Positions 1 through 11,479 of a DNA stretch of 64,000 bases are shown one piece after another; the stretch's first letter is position 1; each line of letters opens with the position of its first letter. Position numbers and translations under genes: made by a program. The notes under the pieces are model-generated. The model had not been told where the DNA came from, did no database searches, and saw only the letters and a program-made list of their open reading frames with translations. Source of the stretch: Manduca sexta (Eukaryota > Arthropoda > Insecta > Lepidoptera > Sphingidae); NCBI RefSeq assembly GCF_014839805.1, contig NC_051135.1, forward strand, positions 12,465,291 through 12,529,290, written 5' to 3'.

Positions 1-1255
1 GTTGGCATATAGTACCCCTATAATAATTATATACTATAATTTTTTTTTTGCAATGAGTTTTGAAATTTTTTGTTTTACATTCATAGTAAAATCAATTTAA
101 AATGTAAAAAATTCGTAATTGTTGATAGAGGAAGATAAAATAAGCTCATCGATATATTCATTTTAAAATCATTATCAAGTGTATTGGAGGTGTTTCCATT
201 TTGTCGTTTATAACTAACAGTAAAAGGAATAAAATGTATTGTATGGGAATTTTTTAACCGACTTCAAGAAAGGAAAGTTCTCAATTCGGCCGTATTTTTT
301 ATGTATGTTGCCTTAGAACATTTTTTTTATATATTTAATGAAATCACCAGTTTGTATATTATGTTTATACAAAAGGTTAGTAAATAATTTTTTTAATATA
401 AAATGCTAAGGAATATTTTTTGTACTTTAAGAAGCATGGAATTAACAATTTTCGGTGCATTTTCATCATGAAATTAACGAAACAATATTCAAATGATAAA
501 AAAATTTAAACGATTACACTAAAGATGACATATTCCAGAAATATTATCTTTACTGTTCTGTGTTGTGTTTATTTTTTTCTGTTTATACTTATATTTTAAA
601 GAGGAAAAGTTTGTGAGTTTGTTTGAAGATTTATAGGGGCTAAACTCTGGAAGTACTCAACTGATTTCAAATTGCTCACTAATACGAAGCTAAATTACTT
701 CTGAGTGCTATAGGCTTTGTATCCCGGGAAAATATTTCACCCGGGCGGAGCTGCGGGCAAAAGCTAGTGTATTATAAATTACTAAAAGGTTGGCGAGCCA
801 TTTTTATGTAAAAAGCGATTTAAGTATTCGTCTTAGTTATTTTGTTTCAGAAACTACCATGATTTTGTAGTGGTCATGTCTACGTATTTTACAAATTATA
901 ACATGTCCTTATGAAATTTTCCAAATTAAATATCAGTGTGCAATAATAATGTTATTTTTTATTACATTTTCAAAATAAAGTCCTACATACTTTCACTGGC
1001 CTAATTAAATAAACGTACACTGATTTAACTTTTGAATCTGTTGCTTTACTATAACAAATCCTAATAAAATTAATCAATTCTTTAAAAAAAAATGTAACCA
1101 ATAGTTACTTGGAATCTTAATACAAAAAAAATAAAATAATCTTAAGCTGGTCTTTTCCCTATATGATGATTTTACAACAGGATAAAGTCAAGAGAATCGC
1201 AACGGAATAAAATCGTCTAATTCATACGTCTAAACACCCAAAACAATGTTCGCAG
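1..1255. other. Intron/intergenic, no exon seen
   Basis: AT-rich sequence with no exon that I can support. It contains one retroposon tail around 610-775, listed separately, and ends at the acceptor of the first FLYWCH exon. Confidence 0.5.
610..775 (+). repeat. Retroposon 3' tail (LINE-like)
   Basis: The stretch moves from a 'gctataggctttgtatccc' segment to a GC-rich end reading 'ggagctgcgggcaaaagcta'. I know this kind of ending from abundant non-LTR retroposon tails in lepidopteran genomes. A related copy lies at 3955-4085. The family name is not assigned. Confidence 0.5.
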
Positions 1256-1503
1256 ATTCCAGTGAAGATGATTTTGCTGACCCGAAAACAGCATACTTCG
1301 TAGAAACCTCCAGAGGTGGTTTGATACTCATTTACAAAGGGTTCCGATACAGGAGAGAGCATAAAGTAAAAAGCGGTAGACGGTGGGTTTGCTCTGTTAA
1401 CAAATACTGCAACGCCTTCCTCACCTTGACGGAGGACAACGAGATCACCAAAGTCCGTGCCAATCATAACCATCCGAAAACACCAATAAAGATACGTTTG
1501 TGA
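1256..1503 (+). CDS. mod(mdg4): FLYWCH alternative terminal exon 1 (+)
   Basis: This exon encodes an alternative C-terminus with one FLYWCH C2H2 finger, the zinc module used by mod(mdg4) isoforms for DNA or protein contact in chromatin. It opens at an AG acceptor (1254-1255) with two bases that complete a split codon (Asp if the upstream base is G) and stops with TGA at 1501-1503. Counting the junction residue as 1, an acidic lead (SSEDDFAD) is followed by the strand motif RGGLILIYKGFRYRR, Trp44-x-Cys46, Cys52 and His71-Asn-His73. The polypyrimidine tract is weak. A start codon at 1246 lies upstream of the acceptor and is probably intronic. The finger is clear; membership in mod(mdg4) is inferred from the array. 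Confidence 0.82.
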
Positions 1504-2263
1504 TACATAGTATTTCTTGTAAGTACCTTTATGTACTAAGTACTTTCGAAACGTGGTCAAAGATCAAGTTAGAATTACTGGCATGGCTTGAAGAAATGAA
1601 GTTCTTGTATATTAAATATACTTATCAAAGTAATAAAAAATATTACAATAAACTCGTATTCACTGAAACTGACCTGTCCTCTTGTATACCTTAAGATTTT
1701 CTCTCTATTTAGCAAAAAAATATTTACGATTTTTATGTTTACGCAAATGTTCGACATTGACATAAAATTATTTTTACAAGGCGGACAGTTAGTGCTGTAA
1801 AATTTTTGAAACGTCGGAAGAAAATGATAATAAGTATAAAAATCGTAAAAATTCGTAATAATAGTTTTATTTTACGATACTTATGGAATAACTTATGTTC
1901 TATGTTTTGAAGTCAGGTCGTTGGTCCCTCACACCGTTAGAGTGCAACTCAGTGACATGTTAGTCGTGGAGACGGCGAGAACCGGTTTTCAGAAACGGCG
2001 GGCTAGATTCAACGCCCACACGCTTCCATTATGAAAGGCGATAATGTGAAAATTACGTTATAGATATCCAATATGGAGACGCATATAATTTATACATACA
2101 TAAGTACAAGTATATGAATACCTATCTTAACCGGTCAATGTTACAGAAAATCGAGAATATTATTGTAAACCCAAAAATTTACAGTACACATTCAAGTAAT
2201 AAATCGCAGTAAAAAAATAATAATTTTAAAATTGGGCCTAAATATAAAAAAAAATATTTTCAG
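1504..2263. other. Intron, nothing recognised
   Basis: About 760 bases without a supported exon. A somewhat GC-richer patch near 1915-2040 shows no open frame with zinc-finger spacing. The end carries the good acceptor tract 'aaatattttcag'. Confidence 0.5.
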
Positions 2264-2580
2264 ACGACAGTGACGAGGATTACGATGAAAATTCAAAGGA
2301 CGTGGCTATATTCTTGAAAACGCATAGAGGAAGCATGTTATTAAAGTTAAATGGATATAAATATCGTAAAACATATAAAACAAAACACGGGACACGCTGG
2401 GTTTGCTCGTCGAACAAGTATTGCTCAGCCCACCTGGTCGTGTCGGACATGGATGAGATCGTGGCGGCGTGCGAGGTCCACAATCATAATAAAACTAAAT
2501 CTGCGAAGACTTTGGCAAAACCGCTTGCAAAAAAAGGTAATTTAACAACATTCACTTACACAATAAACTATATTTTATGA
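2264..2580 (+). CDS. mod(mdg4): FLYWCH alternative exon 2 (+), possible internal donor
   Basis: The exon begins after the acceptor at 2262-2263 in phase 1 and carries a strongly acidic lead (DDSDEDYDEN), then SMLLKLNGYKYRK, Trp46-x-Cys48, Cys54 and His73-Asn-His75, a complete FLYWCH finger. Read through, it stops with TGA at 2578-2580 after a basic tail (KSAKTLAKPLAKK). It also contains a good donor, AAG|GTAATT, at 2536/2537 that cuts after the first base of a codon. This is exactly the phase needed to join the next exon at 2670. It can therefore serve either as a terminal exon or as an internal exon of a two-finger isoform. The acidic lead resembles that of the exon at 1256, which suggests a tandem duplication. 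Confidence 0.85.
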
Positions 2581-2669
2581 TGAAGTAAATAAGATCTAAA
2601 TTTATTGAGCATTTGAACCCCATTTAAATAATATTGCTGATTCTACCATCTATTTCTGTTATGAAACAG

Positions 2670-2962
2670 AAAAGGCAGTGCTGGTGATATCTCGCAACGG
2701 TAACATCAACTTAATACATAGAAAATTCGCCTATCGCAAGAAGTACTCCGGGACTGACAGAAGTCGATGGGTATGCGCCACGGAGAAGGCTTGCCGCGCC
2801 TGCATATTTGTAGACAATGATTACCACGTGGTCTCAGGCATTATGGACCACATGCACTCACCCCCGAAGATTCATAAAAGCCTCTCGGACCTCCCGCTAT
2901 TAGATGAGAAAGGGAACAAAATCAACAAAGAAGACATATACAAACGTGATGAATCAAATTGA
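2670..2962 (+). CDS. mod(mdg4): FLYWCH alternative terminal exon 3 (+)
   Basis: Acceptor 'tgttatgaaacag' (AG 2668-2669), phase 1, with Glu at the junction. The finger reads NINLIHRKFAYRKK, Trp34-x-Cys36, Cys42 and His61-Met-His63, then a charged tail of about 33 residues to TGA at 2960-2962. AATAAA at 3100-3105 could serve polyadenylation. The exon lies only 133 bases after the possible donor inside the preceding FLYWCH exon, in matching phase. It may be used alone or as the second finger of a double-finger isoform. Confidence 0.85.
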
Positions 2963-4286
2963 AAATTTATGTTTTTCTTTTACATTTTATGTTTTACGAA
3001 ATTAAATGAAATTTTAATGTTTTTAATGTGTTAAGTCTATAAAAGGTTATATACAGATCTTGTTTTATTACAATTGACACTCTTAGTAAGTATGTAGATA
3101 ATAAACAAACACAGGAACTCCAGTAATGTCAAAAAAAAGAATCAAAATTGATCAGAACTTAATCATAGATCTACTACAGTTATGGAACATTATGTAACTT
3201 GGCTATTTTGCTTGCTGTCTCTTTGTACTGTTTTGTGGTAAGTACATTAGCTTCTACCATACCAACTGTGCATTTTTCCAAGATGTAAAAAAGTACATGT
3301 CGGCCTCAGTCGTAAGAACCGCAAAAAATCATGTCAATTTCATTCTAGTAAAAAAAAAAAAGAACTCACCAACGGACACACTTTTGATATTAGTAGTAGT
3401 ACAAAATATGTTTTATGTTATAATAATTAATGTGAATAGTATTCAGAGACTGATTGTCGAAATTGCTTAAAATATATTATATGACGGTTCTAAGTGCATA
3501 CCTAATCCTTAAAGACAGAATGCGGTGCGTTTTATTTATTGCGATAAGTATCGACTCACTCATGGCGCTGAATAGTGATATCATCGTTTAGCAAATATTT
3601 TTATATGCCATATCTTCTGTTGGAGCTCTGTTTGGATTTGGTAAGGAATTATTTCGAGTACAACCTTACAACGATCAAAGAAATGTCTGGTAAACGGCCA
3701 ATGAAAGAGAATTTCTGGTTGAGAAATATTCATAAACTAAAAATGTTAACGGCAAAGAATATATTATTAAGACTAGGAAAAATTGTTGCGACAAAAAATT
3801 TCAGCCCCATGAAATGCCACCAAAAATAAACATATAGCATCAAAGAAATTGTTTGATATTATGAAATCGCAATAAACATATTTTTTTCTTTGATAAAAGT
3901 ACCTAGTGTAAGTATGTTTGTTAGAAGTAAACGCAGAATAACAGATTCAGTTAAAATTTGGCACACGGGTAAACTATGTTTTGGATTAAAAAGCAATTTA
4001 TGTAAGGTTGCCTGTGTCCTGTTTTAGGGGCTTTAGTAATAGGAAAGGTTTTTTACACGGGAGAAGCCGCGGGCAACTCTTAGTCAATAATAAAAACAGT
4101 TAAAAAATATAGAAGCCTACTTACTACACGAGTTGCTAAAATGCTTGCCAATAAAAACGATACAACCTTCCGAAAACCTAGATCTAAAACCTACCAATAT
4201 AGTTGAAGTAAGTCTAGATAAGTCAGCTTACATAATTTGAAGAGCATCAAAGTCTTTGTAAGGTAACGTCATAATTATTATTGCAG
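2963..4286. other. Intergenic between exons
   Basis: AT-rich with AATAAA at 3100-3105. Apart from the retroposon tail at 3955-4085 I recognise nothing. The small open frame at 3575-3829 has no family signature. Confidence 0.5.
3955..4085 (+). repeat. Retroposon 3' tail, second copy
   Basis: Runs from 'aaaatttggcacacgggtaa' to 'agccgcgggcaactcttagt', the same type of ending as the tail at 610-775. It is diverged and truncated. Confidence 0.45.
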
Positions 4287-4543
4287 TAATTCAAATGATG
4301 TCAAAACGAGGCCGCCCGCTCATAATGTACAAAAAGTATACTTATTCCAAATATCCATATCCTCTCAAGAATGGTTGGAGGTGGTACTGTTCCAAGGTGA
4401 AGAATTGCAGAGCATACATCCTGACGACAGACGCCAACCACTTAGTAGCTGTGTCTGGAAAGCACAACCACGCCCCGCCCGCAGAAGACTTCCAGTTGAG
4501 AATACCGATTCGTCTTCCAGTGGGATCTTACTTTAATTTGTAA
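4287..4543 (+). CDS. mod(mdg4): FLYWCH alternative terminal exon 4 (+)
   Basis: Acceptor 'ttattattgcag' with AG at 4285-4286, phase 1 (Val at the junction if the upstream base is G). The finger reads RGRPLIMYKKYTYSK, Trp33-x-Cys35, Cys41 and His60-Asn-His62, followed by about 20 residues (APPAEDFQLRIPIRLPVG) to TAA at 4541-4543. The Met codons at residues 4 and 5 are likely internal. AATAAA at 4842-4847 is a plausible polyadenylation signal. Confidence 0.86.
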
Positions 4544-6087
4544 TAGGCACAGAAAAATATCACTTTAAATGTCTTCCGCAGAATAGAATTCTATCAAGTG
4601 CAATGTCACTTCTCAGAGGCTTTAGCATAACTGAAGCAGCCCATACAAGACACGCGCTGTTCAGAATGAGAACGCAATCTGCACATTTTTTATGTCTACC
4701 TATGTAAATTATAGTGTGTTAGTGGTCAATTACCACAAAATAAGATATTTGTATTTGTTACTTAATGAGATCTTTCTTTTGAATGAATAATCTACATAGT
4801 TCCTTATATCCTAACAAACTATGTTTATTTTAAGAATTAAAAATAAATTATGTTAAAAGCTATATAAAATATTGATTCGTTTATTTGCAGCATTATGTTG
4901 TAGTGGCAATGTTCAGTTTTAATTTATGTAATAAAGCACTTGTATATTTTAGTAAATTATTAAACTAAAAATATATTTTTAACATGTTTTATTTTTCAAA
5001 ATAGCTTTTTAATTCCTTCTGACATGGTTGCGAGACGGGATTAACCAGAAAAAAAAATGGTTTGAGGTAAATGCATTAAATATATTTAAAAAAAATTACA
5101 TTAATTTATTAATTAAAACTATAAAGTAAATGATGCAAAAAAAATTGAGGTAGAAGAGTATTACACTTCAGTCTTAATATTTTATACCAGTTTTCACAAG
5201 GTAATTGAACATACTACATTAAAATAGTATACACTTTTTAAACATAAAGATCTTGATTCCGTCAAAAATTATGTATAAAAGGATACAAATTTCCAAATAT
5301 GTAAGTGATATTTATTTTTTTACATTTTTAATAGCTAATTCACATTTTAAACAAGTAATTCTCTTACACCTGATGCTAAAAAGCCTTAACACTAGAAGAC
5401 TGTAAATAAAAAACACTCAAATATGAACCAGATAATTGAAATTATAAAAGCTGTTACAATCAAGCATTCTGTAACTATTTGCTTTTCTTATCCAAATGTT
5501 GATGTAAATTACTTAATGGGTGTCTACATCTTTGATCAGAGTAAATAAACATACTTCTGTAATGAGGTATTTCTGCATATTCCCATAAGATATGGATATA
5601 CAACTTATAATATGTATTAATTATAAATTAATTATCTTAGAATATTTACCACCCCTGTAATTCTTAAAAAAAAATTTACCACAAATATATTACCTTACCC
5701 GCTAAATGTAAAATAAACATTTTTAATTTTAGGTCTTGAGGTAGAAATGATAAATCAGTCTTATAATTTTATCATGAGCAGAAAAAGCTGAATTGAATTA
5801 CAATATTTATAGCTAAAATAAATTAAGTACAAATACAAAAAAAATTCAGTCCCAAATGTGTTATTTGATTTCTCTACTAGTCTTTTATCAGTCTTCATTT
5901 TGAACATCAAAGGTTTTACATCATTTCAGAGTACCAAAACTTACAATCTAAACTCTTAATATATAACTATATGCAATTCATTTAATCTTAATTTTGTTAT
6001 CCTACCAAAATGAAAAAAAAAGTATGAATTTGTAACAAATAATAAAAATTCTTTATGGTATGATTACTTTTAAATTAGCCTCTACAT
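4544..6087. other. Intergenic, tail-to-tail with a minus exon
   Basis: A very AT-rich interval between the end of the + exon at 4543 and the end of the - exon at 6088. I see no exon and no recognisable mobile element. Confidence 0.5.
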
Positions 6088-6341
6088 TTAAACAACTTTG
6101 AAGGAGCCATCCTTGCGCCGGTAGAATCCTGGAGGAGGATGATTGTGGTTGTTACGTACCCTTTTGATGAGGTTTCCAAGTCTGTGCACAACTGTTGTGA
6201 CATCAACATGGCAGCCAGTTTTAGTACGAGATGTACAGTACCATTGTTTCTTTCCATAAGCCAGTTTGTTTTTTAGACGGAATGCAAATCCTTCGTAGAC
6301 TAACAGCAAGCTTCCTTTTCTCGTTGGAATGAAGTTTGCAA
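6088..6341 (-). CDS. mod(mdg4): FLYWCH alternative terminal exon (-) inside the + block
   Basis: On the minus strand the acceptor 'aatattattttcag' ends at 6342, and the exon opens in phase 1 (Val junction). The finger reads PTRKGSLLLVYEGFAFR, Trp34-x-Cys36, Cys44 and His66-Asn-His68, with a tail PPPGFYRRKDGSFKVV before TAA at 6088-6090. It is a complete finger with no breaks. It is the only minus exon among + exons to both sides, so it cannot be cis-spliced in the same transcript as they are. Its sequence is closest to the + exon at 21878 (shared PTRKG, and QW-x-C ... R-x-KTGC), which points to an inverted transposition of an exon. Confidence 0.87.
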
Positions 6342-8816
6342 CTGAAAATATTATTTTTGTTAATAAAAGGGATCGAAACGACTTGCCTTATGACTATGAT
6401 AGGTGCAATAGGTCAATAAACTATGCTAATTCTTACAAATATTCTCAAAACTTTTGGCCCCTTCACTCTTCTGAGGTAACTCATATCCCATGGAGATAAA
6501 TAAAACGAAAGGAAAAATACATAATTATATTTATTTACAGTAACAAACTTTTATATCAGTGACTTAGTGCTAATACATTTTAGGGCCTCTACAGTCATTT
6601 ATCGGCCGTGGTATTTTCGTAACAATTACCGATTCCTAATAGTGTTATTAAAATTATAATAAAATACTTTCTAAAAACAAACGCGCGCTTTCTTAACCTA
6701 AACAATTTCACAAAACAACACTTATATTTAATAACGCATACACAACTGTGTAATAACTTGCATAATTGACCGCAAAACTGTTTTATAAAGGTATTATTTA
6801 TCAATACCTTACTAGCTAATTAAATAAATATGATCTAAAAGTCTAAAGAACTAACAAAATAAAGCCACTAGGTATATACGTCATATTACAATGTTGCATG
6901 TTGCAATGGTAAATTCCATGCTATAGATGGAAATAGCTATGACAAGTTCATTATGAACAAACGAGATGGCAATATAGAGTATGTTACAAATATGAGTTCT
7001 CTCATGGACATGAATCTGAACTAAAATTTACATTTCTAAACATAATATAAAAAAGCGTCACGTGAAGTGTTGCCAGGGTATTTGTCAAAAGTAGATTTTT
7101 GTTACCCTGACGTCTAGATACATTGTAAATCTGTGTAAATAGACACTTGTGGATTCGGGTTTGAAATAATTTTACTATATTTAATTATAAGGAATTTATT
7201 TACAGAGCTTATAAGATCGACAGATATTCATCATAAGAATTTCCTTAAGTTTATACACGTATGTCCTATTGATGCTGAAGTTGTTGTATGTACCTATTTC
7301 CTTTTAAAATTTAATATCGGCTAATAGAATAAAATTAAAGCTCTGAATCTGTACTATTATTATGTTTCTAATAAAATTTAAAGTTGTAAACGAAGAATTA
7401 TATTTTTGTATTGTAATATTGGTCAAACTAGTGATTAAACGTCACATTTGATGTGCCGTAGGCATGAAATGTCATTGTCAGATATTTGTAAAATGTTTTG
7501 TGAATTGTGAGGAAGGATGAAAAACAGGGATTTGTTTCTTCGATATGCTTTATCTGGTCATATCTAATTACATTTATCACGATTTAATTATTTGTGCTAA
7601 GTAACATATTTTATGTGATAACTGAAACTGAGTGTTATAGCATACAAAAGATTTAAATTAAAAGTTTGGTTGTGGTGTGAGTTAAATAGTGTGTAGAGTT
7701 TGTGGCCCAAATTGAAGGTTTTCAATTAATTAAGGATTGTTGGTATTGTATCAGTCTGTAGAAGTGACTTTACTGCAAATCTATATTTGTGTAAACAATT
7801 CTTATATACAACATTGTTTATAATTTGTAAATTGTATAATTATTTTAAACTCATGTGTATTGAAAAACATAGATGAAAATAATTTTTTTTTATAAGGAAA
7901 TAGTCTGTTTCCTGCTATAATCTTTTAAAATTATTTAATAATGAAACAACACCATGTAGTATTCTTCTGTGGTTCTACTAAGTAGGTACTGGTGTTAAAT
8001 AAAACATAATAATGTGTAAATTTATGTATTATTGTAATTCCGTTAATTATCAACACATATTTTTCGTTATCTAAGGTAAATTTTAACATAACTTTACATA
8101 ATGAACAACATACTTCTAAAATTAATACTACAAATACTCAAACTGTAGATATAAAATACTTACAAAAGTGTAAGTTTCATACAAAACAATACAAATAATT
8201 TTTAATTTTACCCACCTTGATACCGCTACTACTCTAAGAGAATTTGTTGCAGCAGCAACATCATATTTTCAGTTAGAAATATACTTACCATATGCACACA
8301 CAATATTCATACTAAACTACAAAATTATCAAAAAATCAGGGGAGTAAAATTGAGGTTTTTGGTGATAATATTCCTTATCCATGGATGATTTTTGGCACAA
8401 TTTTAGCAGTGGTAATAATTTATTAATGCAATGTCAACAACCCTGTATATAACCTTATAGAAATTCCATGAAATCAAAAGTAGGTACTATTAAAATTACA
8501 CTATGCTAGTATAGTGGATAAAAAATTATGGAGAATACACAATGTTTAGCATTAATAGGCTTTTGATATAAAATATGTATTAATTGTTAAATATTATAAA
8601 ATAAAATTAAAATGTAAAAAAAGTGAATTTCAGAAACATTATTTCTCACAACCTAATTAGAACATGATATTTAACTTTTCAGGAAACCAATGTATGGCTC
8701 ACAGAAACGTTTACAATTAAATATTTAAAATTAATAGTGTGTTTATTTTCCTTCCTTCTATAAATATTTTGTTATAACATTGTTTTAACGCATTATAAAA
8801 GTGGCTTTATTTTCAG
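6342..8816. other. Intergenic, head-to-head between opposite exons
   Basis: About 2.5 kb between the 5' ends of a - exon and a + exon. Any promoters for these opposed exons would lie here, but I can point to no defined element. AT-rich, with no exon recognised. Confidence 0.45.
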
Positions 8817-9085
8817 GTATATTCATAAACACAAGAGGGAATTCAAAACTGTTCATTTACCAGAACCACACATTCCGATTTATGTACAAAAAGGCATATG
8901 GAAGTCAGCTGTGGTACTGCTGGTATTTCTTCAGCCGTTGCTGTCCGGCAAAGCTGAGGATTAACAATGCAGGGAAAGTTACAGAGAGCATCGGAAGGCA
9001 CAACCACGACCCTCCTACATGTTGGATGACTCCGGATGGTAAATCGTACAGCCTTCCCCCCCTTCCTGATAAGGGTACATCGTAA
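8817..9085 (+). CDS. mod(mdg4): FLYWCH alternative terminal exon (+)
   Basis: Acceptor 'gtggctttattttcag', AG 8815-8816, phase 1 (Gly junction). The finger shows NSKLFIYQNHTFRFM, Trp33-x-Cys35, a Cys42-Cys43 pair and His62-Asn-His64. The inter-Cys loop is unusually aromatic (WYFFSRCC). A tail of about 25 residues (DPPTCWMTPDGKSYSLPPL) ends in TAA at 9083-9085. AATAAA follows at 9092-9097, immediately after the stop, so the 3' UTR is probably very short. The TPDG tail motif resembles the TPEG/TPKG tails of the minus exons near 60-62 kb. Confidence 0.87.
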
Positions 9086-11281
9086 TGTACTAATAAATAA
9101 AAAGTATTGCAAATTTGTGTTTCACTGCCTATTTTAGTTGTGAAATGAACGATTGCCTCTTTTGAGATTTAATTTGTGAGCGTGTTCATTGTTTTATGTA
9201 AATTAATTTAAGTTTGTTAGTGATAATATGTCTCTACAATGAAATTGGAAGTCTTTTTTCTGGCAAATTTTTTTGCTGATTTCTTATTTTCGTATATAAT
9301 AGATCAATTTTTTATTGCCAACAAACTTTTTGATTTTAGTCAACAAACCTAATTCTATTATGGGCATAATTTATTATATATTTGCACCCTAGTGTTAAAA
9401 TTATAATATATAACATAAAACTTGTTTTAATATAGTTATAAAATATATTCTACTTATGTTAACATCTTATTGACATTTATTGTGCATTTTTAAATGTTAT
9501 TTTTACATGTATTTAAGTGGCTCCAAGACACTTTGCTTAAGTTATGTACTATGCCATGCCTGTAGTGGATTAATAAAATATGTTCCTCAGTATAGATGTG
9601 TAGTTATAAGATGATAGAAATATTGTTTGAAAATGTATCGGGAGAATTGTTGAATGTAACAAGAATTACGTCTCAAATTCTGCTTACTGTTGTATTACAC
9701 TGCATTTCGGATGACATATAATATACTCACACACAAGTATAACACGTAACATAGGTAAATACATAGATATAACTTTTCATGTCTAATCTCATAAAATACT
9801 GAATGTATACTGCTGTGCAGGCAACGAAGCATAGTGCTATGCAAAGTTTGTAACATGGTAACAATGTGGGATGGATTTTCTTTAGAAAAATATATTTCAA
9901 TTTAGTGCTATGCTGCGCTGCTTCGCGAACGCCAGACTTCTTAAGGAAATTTGGGTTTTACAACCCTCTATATTGAGCATGGATTTAAAAGTTTTTACAC
10001 AGTAGTTTATATGGATGTTTGTCTTCACATTTTATTGTACTGATCCAGTTAAAAATATAAGTGGTATTGTCGCTTCTGAAACGGTACGTGAAATAATATT
10101 TAATACAATTCCATTAACTAAATACATGCTACAGGTTTTCTTGGTAACCAATCAACACTTGTTACTTAATATATTTAAATTTCTGTACCATATCCCGTCG
10201 ACTAAGTGTGAATGGTCATTTTAATTCTGTATGTATTGAGTTAATGAAGCGAGTGGAGAGGATAACCAAAGAAAAGTGGGTTGTGTGGTGATATTGGTAG
10301 AAGTTTATATAACGACTGATAGAATTTAAAAACGAAATCAGATACCGACCCCACCTAAAGAAATGGAGGTAAAAATTAATACTGACTGTTTATCTTAACT
10401 AAGAAATATTGTTTCCGGAGCGATAGTATATTGTATTCAATCTAGCTGTAATGTAAAAAACCCATTGTAACAGCTCACCCGACGTATTTGATAACTTATC
10501 GTGTATCGTGGAATTACTACGATAATAGTGATCTAATCTCGCGCCTTGACTGTCCTATATTCTTATCCAGGGTTGCCTTACATTATATATGGTAGACAAA
10601 CCCTGTAGTAATTAAGGTTTTTGAAAGCATATAACTACATATTTCAACAATTATTCGTGCAAGAGGAAAAATTTTCTGAATCTAGGTACTTAGGTACTAT
10701 TGCGTTGTTTATAAACGTTTGTACGACGTATTTTAAATTAAACGGTTTTTTAAGTGTTGTCGGTTATCGCGGGCGTGTTCCATAAATCGAGTATAATAAA
10801 GCGATTCACATAATTCACATAACATGCACGACCTTCGCAGTTGAGTCCCCGCTTTGTTATTCTTCCCTTATCGTTTCATACAGTATATTTTTGTTACGCT
10901 CTTTGATTAAATATAACTATCGATGTTACAATGAGGGTACCCTATTATTTAGGCATACTTTTTGAAAGTGGAAATTCGTTTTTATTTGTACTGCTTTAAT
11001 TTTTTCGCGCGAGTCTGTAATTTTTAAATGTGATTTGCACTTTACCTATACGTTTCCGTATAAGTTTTGTGAAATTGAGAACTTATGTGACTACTATGTG
11101 ATATAATTAAGCATACCGAAGGCGTGAGAAAGATCAACGGGTGTTATTTTATTTTATGTGAAAAATGATGAATATTTGATATGAATTGTGCCCCACCTCC
11201 CTCCTAATATTTAATACTATTGTAAAACTTATGCGTTCCGTATTGTATTACAACCAAATAATATAAATTATAAGGTTTTAA

Positions 11282-11479
11282 ATGCATCACCATTTTTTTA
11301 TTTCAAAATTGCGTAGTATAAGTAACATGGACCTTATTTTGATTAATGGAAAGTCTTTTTTTAAACATAACTCTACGTTTGTTAACCTGGCAAGGGTCGG
11401 CTTATACAAACACACTTTACTAACCATCAGATGCTGCAGGGAGCACTGCAGTGTCCATACACAAAAACTACCAATATAA
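11282..11479 (+). pseudogene. Possible decayed FLYWCH-like exon
   Basis: An open frame whose middle reads MDLILINGKSFFKHNS, which resembles the finger's first strand (LLLLNGHRFHRE in the exon at 42812). It is followed by RCCREHC, a possible Cys-Cys part, but the Trp and the terminal His-x-His are missing and no phase-1 acceptor fits the frame. It may be a dead exon or coincidence. Confidence 0.2.

Noticed and set aside
3575..3829. 84-codon + open frame
   Set aside because: No domain pattern, no phase-1 acceptor, AT-rich composition; probably chance.
10015..10224. 69-codon + open frame
   Set aside because: Hydrophobic low-information sequence with no family signature.
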